Assembly: GCF_001628715.1 (NCBI RefSeq)
Contig: NZ_CP011122.1
Coordinates: 1 to 64,000 of the forward strand
Length of the DNA stretch: 64,000 nt
Reading direction: 5' to 3'
Origin: Acetobacter oryzifermentans
Lineage (GTDB): Bacteria; Pseudomonadota; Alphaproteobacteria; Acetobacterales; Acetobacteraceae
The position numbers and the translations under genes were made by a program. Below are positions 59,082 through 64,000 of the stretch, piece by piece (position 1 is the stretch's first letter; each line of letters begins with the position of its first letter). The notes beneath the pieces were generated by a model. That model saw nothing but the letters and a program-made list of their open reading frames with translations. It was not told where the DNA came from and searched no databases.

Positions 59082-59360
59082 ATGAATAACCAGGACTTGA
59101 TTGAACGTATTGTTGCTGTAACGGATATTTCAAAAAAAGATGCCAAAGCAGCCTTGGAAACAGTATTTGCAGCAATTACTGAAGCCGCTACGAAAGGTGA
59201 CGAAACGACTATCTCAGGATTTGGCAAATTTGTCGTCCGTCAGATGGCTGAGCGCAAAGGACGCAATCCACAAACTGGTGCGGATCTGGTGATCCCCGCA
59301 TCTCGTAAACTGGCTTATACACCAGCAAAAGCTGTCAAGGATGCTTTGACAGGTCAATGA
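59082..59360 (+). CDS. HU-family DNA-binding protein
   Basis: A 92-residue histone-like protein: MNNQDLIERIVAVTDISKKD, AALETVFAAITEAATKGDET, ISGFGKFVVRQMAERKGRNP, then AYTPAKAVKDAL. The RNPQTG arm tip is present. It bends DNA and probably compacts the plasmid or aids site-specific recombination. Overlap or operon: the WGR gene starts about 20 bases later. The nearby serine recombinase might use HU as cofactor, as invertases do. Confidence 0.95.
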   Translation: MNNQDLIERIVAVTDISKKDAKAALETVFAAITEAATKGDETTISGFGKFVVRQMAERKGRNPQTGADLVIPASRKLAYTPAKAVKDALTGQ

Positions 59361-59381
59361 GGGTTTACTGATCGCCTTGAA

Positions 59382-59672
59382 GTGCGGCGGAATGATTTCT
59401 CAGTGCGGGATGGGGCTTTTCTGCAACTCACTCTTTTCCCGGACGCCGTTTCTCTGGTGCGCGTCTATCCGCCGCGTAACACATGGCGCTATTACGATCT
59501 TTCAATCCAACCAGATCTATTCGGTGGCGCAGCACTCATTCGACGATGGGGAAGAATAGGAACTCCCGGAAAAGTAAGGCTTGATCTTTTTCCTGATGTA
59601 GGAGCTGCGGCTAATCAACTGGCACATCTATTACGTCAAAAGCTCAAGCGGGGGTACGCTGTAAGATCATGA
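59382..59672 (+). CDS. WGR-domain protein
   Basis: 96 residues. A WGR domain: LVRVYPPRNTWRYYDLSIQP, DLFGGAALIRRWGRIGTPGK with the defining WGRIG, then RLDLFPDVGAAANQLAHLL. WGR modules bind nucleic acid ends in PARP-type proteins and occur alone on alphaproteobacterial plasmids. It starts at GTG 59382. It may be functionally linked to the DUF4132-type protein at 43337, a family in which WGR is sometimes fused. Confidence 0.85.
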   Translation: MRRNDFSVRDGAFLQLTLFPDAVSLVRVYPPRNTWRYYDLSIQPDLFGGAALIRRWGRIGTPGKVRLDLFPDVGAAANQLAHLLRQKLKRGYAVRS

Positions 59673-59701
59673 GTAGTGGCATAGATGAGAGAACTTAAGT
59701 A

Positions 59702-60298
59702 TCAATTTTCCTTTTTAGGGTGTTTACGGCTGCTGTGACTATCTGTCCCTGTTGCAATTCTTGAGACCGTGCTGGTGCTGATCTCGTATTCCAACGCAAG
59801 TTCTTTCAGTGTTGCGCCACTTTGACGCAAGTCCTTGATTTCCTGTTGCTGTAGCTTTGTGATCCTGGCAGGCCGCCCCATTTTTACACCTAAACGGGCA
59901 GCGCGTATGCGCCCTTCCGCAGTGCGGGTTTTAATCAGGTCACGTTCCACATCAGCCAGACCGCCTAAAACCGCCAGCATCAGGCGGCCAGTGCTCGTTG
60001 TCGTATCAGCCCAAGGCTCTGCAATAGAAAAAAACTGCGCACCTCTTTGTGTAATCTCTTTAATGATTGCGAAAAGATCAAAGGTACTGCGTGCTAACCG
60101 ATCAATTCGCGTCACGACGACAGTCTCTCCATCAGAGAGGTTACGAAGTAGGCGTTGAAGCTGGATGCGTTCTGAATCCGCGCCACTTGCCTTTTCGCGG
60201 AAAATTTTGGCGCATCCATAGTTTTGAAGAGATTGGAACTGTACGTCGAGCGTCTGGCCGACTGTGCTCACGCGAGCATATCCAACTTTCCGAGACAA
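59702..60298 (-). CDS. serine recombinase (resolvase/invertase)
   Basis: 198 residues. Catalytic N-terminus KVGYARVSTVGQTLDVQFQS with the nucleophile Ser in ARVS, then VTRIDRLARSTFDLFAIIKE, GGLADVERDLIKTRTAEGRI and a C-terminal helix-turn-helix (GATLKELALEYEISTSTVSR). All key Arg and Ser residues are present. It reads away from a 142-bp segment bounded by 14-bp inverted repeats at 60360-60501, the likely substrate. Whether it inverts (Hin-like) or resolves (TnpR-like) cannot be told from the protein. Confidence 0.93.
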   Translation of the reverse strand: MSRKVGYARVSTVGQTLDVQFQSLQNYGCAKIFREKASGADSERIQLQRLLRNLSDGETVVVTRIDRLARSTFDLFAIIKEITQRGAQFFSIAEPWADTTTSTGRLMLAVLGGLADVERDLIKTRTAEGRIRAARLGVKMGRPARITKLQQQEIKDLRQSGATLKELALEYEISTSTVSRIATGTDSHSSRKHPKKEN

Positions 60299-60359
60299 TG
60301 TGCCGCCATCCTGAATTCATAAAGACGGATGCTTATCTCGGGATCTTTTTGTGCGCAAT

Positions 60360-60501
60360 TCCTGATTTGCGCAAATGCCATAACGGGCCTTTTGCACCAG
60401 TGAATATATATTTGATGTTTATATAGGTAAAACAAAGAAGGCAATATGAAAATAAATAATGTCAGAAAAATCCTGTCTTGCAGGTTATGCGCAAATCAGG
60501 A
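60360..60501. repeat. inverted-repeat-bounded segment, possible invertible promoter
   Basis: TCCTGATTTGCGCA at 60360-60373 is mirrored exactly at 60488-60501. The left copy overlaps a further palindrome TGCGCAA-N8-TTGCGCA. The enclosed bases contain TTGCAC...TATATA-type promoter sequence (about 60393-60426). The right repeat includes the AGGAG ribosome site of the gene at 60511. It lies between a serine recombinase gene and the Hint-domain gene. Confidence 0.6.
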
Positions 60502-60510
60502 GTTTGGGGA

Positions 60511-62178
60511 ATGGCAGATAATACATATACGATTAACACCAGTGGTGATTGGACAAGCAGTTCTGATTGGAAAGACGTAAATCTTGCAGGGGGAAAGTCT
60601 GGAATAACACTTGCGGTTAACCCAGTAGATTATGGTAGCTGGAAAGAAGGTGATACCGCTAACTCGTCTTTTGGGGTTAATTCTTTAACGATTACCGGGA
60701 ACGTGACGCTTTCTGGTAATGGATACCTGAAAGATAGTGGAAATCTGGTAAATAATGGCAGCCTGACCATTACGAATCCAAATTTTGCAGTTAATGGTAC
60801 AGCATCAGGTAATACAATTACGATCTCTGATGGTGGCGGGTTAACAGTTGGCACATTAAATGCTTCAATTGCATTTGGTGCCTCGCCATCTGATTCAAGT
60901 CTCTACAATACATTAACAATAACAAATAATGCTCAGATAAATACAATAAGCAATCTTTCTCCGCAAGATAAAGTTGTTTTTGCTGATGGGAATACGTCAT
61001 CTTTGCATTTAAGCTCTGACGGAACGCAAATTCTTGATCAGGCTGGAACAGTCAAAGCCAATGTGACATTGGCCCCCGGTTATACGGCTTCAGACTATCA
61101 CTTTGAGGGAAACACTTTAACGGTCACTTGTTTTCTTTCAGGCAGCATGATCCGTACACAGGACGGTGATGTGGCTGTAGAAGATATCCAGATCGGTGAC
61201 AAAATCGTTGCATTCGACTGGAAGAGCAACAAGAATGTCGTCCGTCCCGTAGTCTGGGTGGGCAAGGCGCGAGCTGTGGTGCGTCCTGAACTTCATGATG
61301 ACGAAGCCGGTTGGCCAGTGCGTATCCTCAAAGACGCCATTGCCGATGGTGTGCCTTATAAGGATATGCTGATTACCGCTGAACATTGCCTGTTCTTCAA
61401 AGATCGGTTTGTGCCAGTGCGGATGCTGGTCAATGGCGTGTCTATCTTCTACGATAAATCCATCACCTCCTACGACTACTATCATGTCGAAACTGAACAG
61501 CATTCTGTGATCACCGCCGATGGCATGCTGACCGAAAGCTATCTTGACACCGGTAATCGCTCTTCTTTCCGTCAGGAAGGCAAGGTTGCTACTCTGCGAG
61601 GTGCAGTCAAAAGCTGGGAAAACGACGCTGGTGCAACGTTGGGGGTAGATCGTTCTTTTGTGGAACCGCTGTTCCGAGCACTGGAATGGCGCGAAAACAG
61701 TGTGATTGGTTGTCAGACATCCGGCCAGGCTACGACATTGACCAACGAGCCAGATCTGCATTTGGTAACAGATACAGGAAGTATTGTGCGTCCGATGCGT
61801 AAGACAGCGCATCAGTATAGCTTCATGCTGCCGCCTGATACGCAGTCTGTGCGTATTGTTTCACGCGCCAGCCGTCCATCTGATGTGATTGGTCCGTTTG
61901 TGGATGATCGCCGTTATATGGGTGTCGCTGTTGCAGATGTGCGTTTGCAGTGCGCAAAACAGCATTTCGATATCACCTCTCACCTTCAGGCTGAAAAACC
62001 GGAAGGTTGGTATGAGACTGACTGGACAGATTGCGCATGGACGAATGGCAATGCCGAACTGCCTTTAGGGGATCATCTGTCACACGGGAAAATGGGCATC
62101 CTGTCCATGACTGTTCGTGCTGCTGGCCCATATGTTGTAGACAATCAGACAATGACAAAAACGGCAAAATCTGCTTAA
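60511..62178 (+). CDS. Hint-domain surface-type protein
   Basis: 555 residues from ATG 60511, with AGGAG 10 bases upstream. The first 200 residues are Asn/Ser/Thr/Gly-rich beta repeats (TGDWTSSSDWKDV..., SLTITGNVTLSGNGYLKDSG, NTLTITNNAQINTISNLSPQ), as in adhesins or S-layer-like proteins. A Hint_2 (hedgehog/intein-type) domain follows: TCFLSGSMIRTQDGDVAVED with the conserved Cys, LITAEHCLFFKDRFVPVRML, HSVITADGMLTESYLDTGNR. Such proteins are numerous in Acetobacteraceae. Self-cleavage at the Cys is possible but unproven. The promoter region may be invertible. Confidence 0.85.
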   Translation: MADNTYTINTSGDWTSSSDWKDVNLAGGKSGITLAVNPVDYGSWKEGDTANSSFGVNSLTITGNVTLSGNGYLKDSGNLVNNGSLTITNPNFAVNGTASGNTITISDGGGLTVGTLNASIAFGASPSDSSLYNTLTITNNAQINTISNLSPQDKVVFADGNTSSLHLSSDGTQILDQAGTVKANVTLAPGYTASDYHFEGNTLTVTCFLSGSMIRTQDGDVAVEDIQIGDKIVAFDWKSNKNVVRPVVWVGKARAVVRPELHDDEAGWPVRILKDAIADGVPYKDMLITAEHCLFFKDRFVPVRMLVNGVSIFYDKSITSYDYYHVETEQHSVITADGMLTESYLDTGNRSSFRQEGKVATLRGAVKSWENDAGATLGVDRSFVEPLFRALEWRENSVIGCQTSGQATTLTNEPDLHLVTDTGSIVRPMRKTAHQYSFMLPPDTQSVRIVSRASRPSDVIGPFVDDRRYMGVAVADVRLQCAKQHFDITSHLQAEKPEGWYETDWTDCAWTNGNAELPLGDHLSHGKMGILSMTVRAAGPYVVDNQTMTKTAKSA

Positions 62179-62186
62179 AACTTTAG

Positions 62187-62227
62187 AAACTCTTCCCCTC
62201 ATCATCTGATGGGAGGGGAGAGTTTTC
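62187..62227 (+). terminator. terminator after the Hint-domain gene
   Basis: AAACTCT-TCCCCTC, a short loop, GAGGGGAGAGTTTT. A long GC-rich stem ending in T residues. Confidence 0.85.
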
Positions 62228-63020
62228 TCTCAGTATCCTGATTAAGGAGATTTTCCCATTCCGAGGGAAACAATAAACTAACAAAACTATTATCTATCCT
62301 GCTTCTCTACCGGATAATCGAGAAATCGGTTTTTTGCATGCATTAAGAACGAATAACTCATACCATGCTGTCATGAGAAAAAAGCTTTCTACTGTGCTTC
62401 TGGCTTGAGGGCGATCACACAGGGCTTGGCTTGACCGGCTTGTATTGCGGGGATTTGACAGTCTCTGATTTTTGGAAAGCCTATACCTGCTGGGTAGGTC
62501 TTTATTTTTTGAAACAACAGGAGTCATTTCATAAGCTAAAGTGCAGCAAAACCGGTCCACACGTCAGGTCTGACAGAACATAAACACGAGAATGATCCTT
62601 CATTCCCGCGCTGAAGTTTACCAGTAATATTCGTGGGGTCGTTGGATTCCGGTATACGGAAAGACCGCTTCGAGAGGATCAAGGTCGCCCTTGATGATCA
62701 GGCGGGCAACATGCCTGTCATGATGACGGCCAGAACGAATATCATGCAGATGGCTGTACCAGCTGGGGTTTCATAGGCTTACTTCAAAAAGAATCTCGCA
62801 TTGTTTTCCGACATGAATTGAATTTGAAAAACAAAAAAGTTGTCATTCGGTAATCTCCCCACTTTATTACCTGGTGATAATCTAACACTAAACCCCAACC
62901 TTAATTCTCCTGATAAATAAGAAATTTAGCTATTTCCATCACAATGTAGATAGGCAAAAGAGAAAGATATCAGTATTAAAATCTGGTTGGAAATTTAATT
63001 CTGAATATGGGAAATGCTAA
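62228..63020. other. intergenic with one gene remnant
   Basis: About 790 bases. Only the C-terminal remnant at 62618-62770 looks coding. The 88-codon minus frame at 62294-62560 has no family features. The AT-rich part from 62800 to 63010 probably holds the promoter of the lipoprotein gene. Confidence 0.4.
62618..62770 (-). pseudogene. C-terminal gene remnant
   Basis: 50 codons in frame after a TGA: NPSWYSHLHDIRSGRHHDRH, VARLIIKGDLDPLEAVFPYT, GIQRPHEYYW and TAA. The composition and ending look like a real protein tail, but there is no start and the frame is closed upstream. Family not recognised. Confidence 0.4.
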
Positions 63021-63410
63021 ATGCATATAAAAAAAATAGCTTCTGTTTTTAGCTTAAGTGTTATGATGGCACTTTCTGCTTGTGGCTCTAGTGGCAATGT
63101 TTCCATCAAAAACGAAACCGCTACCTCAGTTGATCAGAAGATCCATGACGGTGTAACCACCAGAGAAGAAGTTCGCCAGATGTACGGCGACCCAGTAGCA
63201 ACTGACTTCACCGATAGCGGCCATGAAAAATGGACATACACCTTTTCAAACACACAAGCAGATGCCGCTAACTTCATCCCGGTTTATGGTGACTTGCGCC
63301 AGGGCCAACATGGCACCGAAAAGCATCTGACCATTATCTTTGAAGGCGATAAAGTCTGGCACCACTCCATGAATAGTTCTGCGGTGAAGGCTAAAAGCGG
63401 CCTGTTCTAA
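63021..63410 (+). CDS. SmpA/OmlA (BamE-like) lipoprotein
   Basis: 129 residues. Lipoprotein signal MHIKKIASVFSLSVMMALSA with lipobox LSAC. The mature part has the BamE-type core: DGVTTREEVRQMYGDPVATD (usual G.t.e.V...lG.P), EKWTYTF and HLTIIFEGDKVWHHSMN. It would sit in the outer membrane. Plasmid copies occur next to transfer genes; a chromosomal BamE is assumed to exist. Confidence 0.85.
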   Translation: MHIKKIASVFSLSVMMALSACGSSGNVSIKNETATSVDQKIHDGVTTREEVRQMYGDPVATDFTDSGHEKWTYTFSNTQADAANFIPVYGDLRQGQHGTEKHLTIIFEGDKVWHHSMNSSAVKAKSGLF

Positions 63411-63923
63411 GTATCCCATTTTTTCTTTAGTGACCCTGTATGCAGCTCTAAGCATGCAGGTGGATATCCACTGGAAAAATGGAAACGGCCAGTTCCCGGT
63501 ACGGGGCTGGCCGTACACGGTGTGCTACTCACGGGAGCAGCATTGCGCTGACTTATCGGATTTTTGGAATATCCAAGAATTGCTTTCGCTACCCTTCATC
63601 TTCTCCTGTTAGTCCCTCTGGCATAGAACGAGGAGACTTTTCCTCTGTCCTGCTTTTCGGCCTGAATGGAAATCTAATAATTTTTCTATTCTTCCTTCAA
63701 AGTTGACGCTGTTTTCTGGCAGACAGTAATCCTGTCCTTATTGACTTCAACGTAACTGGCATAAGTCTACACTACTCTGCTCGGGGAATTTCTGAGCATT
63801 GCGGGGCAACTTCAGGGAAAAATGATACTGCTCCGACTGACCTGAAAACACGATGGAGACGCGCAGGGCTCCATGCTTTCGATGCAGGCTGAGATCATAA
63901 TAGGATAACAGGTGGAAATGACC
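63411..63923. other. intergenic, no gene seen
   Basis: About 510 bases. The two short plus-strand frames (63430-63612, 63479-63706) look like chance. It includes GCTCTAAGCATGCAGG and GACGCTGTTTTCTGG with nothing recognisable. Confidence 0.4.
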
Positions 63924-64000
63924 ATGACTGATACAGTAACACCATCATCCAGACCCGACATGATACGCAATCTGACAGTACAGATTGTCTCTGCTTATAT
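63924..64000 (+). CDS. start of a MucR/Ros-family regulator, cut by the window edge
   Basis: The frame reads MTDTVTPSSRPDMIRNLTVQ, IVSAY to the last base, matching the MucR N-terminal consensus (LT..IVSAYVSNN). ATG 63924 has GGTGG about 9 bases upstream; ATG 63918 in the same frame is too close to it. Second regulator of this type in the window (the other is at 47344). Confidence 0.75.
   Translation, partial: MTDTVTPSSRPDMIRNLTVQIVSAY

Noticed and set aside
62294..62560. 88-codon minus-strand frame
   Set aside because: No ribosome site and no family pattern; it lies in a region with a gene remnant and several stops in all other frames.

Overview
The window looks like part of a large plasmid (or plasmid-derived accessory region) of an acetic acid bacterium (Acetobacteraceae: Acetobacter, Komagataeibacter or Gluconobacter type). 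The evidence is an iteron replicon with RepA beside ParA/ParB, two MucR/Ros-type regulators, a Hint-domain surface-type protein, and closely related IS5-family elements in several copies. Genus-level assignment is inference. No relaxase and no complete type IV secretion system is visible.

Layout. 0.3-1.8 kb: a toxin-antitoxin pair between inverted, Xer-site-like repeats. 1.85-3.14 kb: IS5-family copy 1 with a 4-bp target duplication. 3.2-10.6 kb: a type I restriction-modification operon (half-length S protein, HsdM, HsdS, HsdR, zinc metallopeptidase) behind palindromic promoter elements. 10.6-14.4 kb: an antitoxin with a truncated toxin, a lipoprotein, BrnT/BrnA, IS5 copy 2 and MazEF. 14.6-16.8 kb: two different integrase N-termini facing each other across IS5 copy 3, each next to a tRNA-3'-end-like sequence. 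17.4-20.4 kb: an AT-rich island with a nucleoside-phosphorylase-fold gene and a NACHT/STAND-like gene separated only by a frameshift at a run of nine A. This is the best candidate for an undescribed defence system. 20.5-25.2 kb: a diverged IS5 copy split by IS66 and IS3 elements. 25.5-28.5 kb: two HNH-type proteins, one with a sigma-region-4-like N-terminus.

28.8-34.4 kb is the replicon: tyrosine recombinase, iteron origin with DnaA boxes, repA, and parB and parA with three identical-core palindromes that look like parS. 34.6-46.1 kb holds a 1708-residue methylase-helicase resembling phage P1 DarB, a long ParB-like protein, a second BrnT-type pair, a helix-turn-helix protein and a DUF4132-type protein. 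46.3-47.2 kb is IS debris that has cut a gene.

47.3-59.7 kb is plasmid backbone: MucR, small membrane proteins including a triplicated 48-residue protein, an ssb gene with an internal amber codon, VapBC, a lytic transglycosylase, an SH3-like periplasmic protein, a TraL/StbC-like ATPase and its neighbours, a BRO-N protein, HU and a WGR protein. A shared upstream element (core GTCGCATCATG) precedes at least six of these genes and suggests one co-regulated set. 59.7-64 kb: a serine recombinase beside a short inverted-repeat-bounded segment that could be an invertible promoter in front of the Hint-domain gene, then a BamE-like lipoprotein and the start of another MucR gene.

Taken together this is an IS-rich plasmid carrying six toxin-antitoxin loci, restriction, possible anti-restriction and candidate abortive-infection genes, with several genes broken by nonsense codons, frameshifts or insertions.
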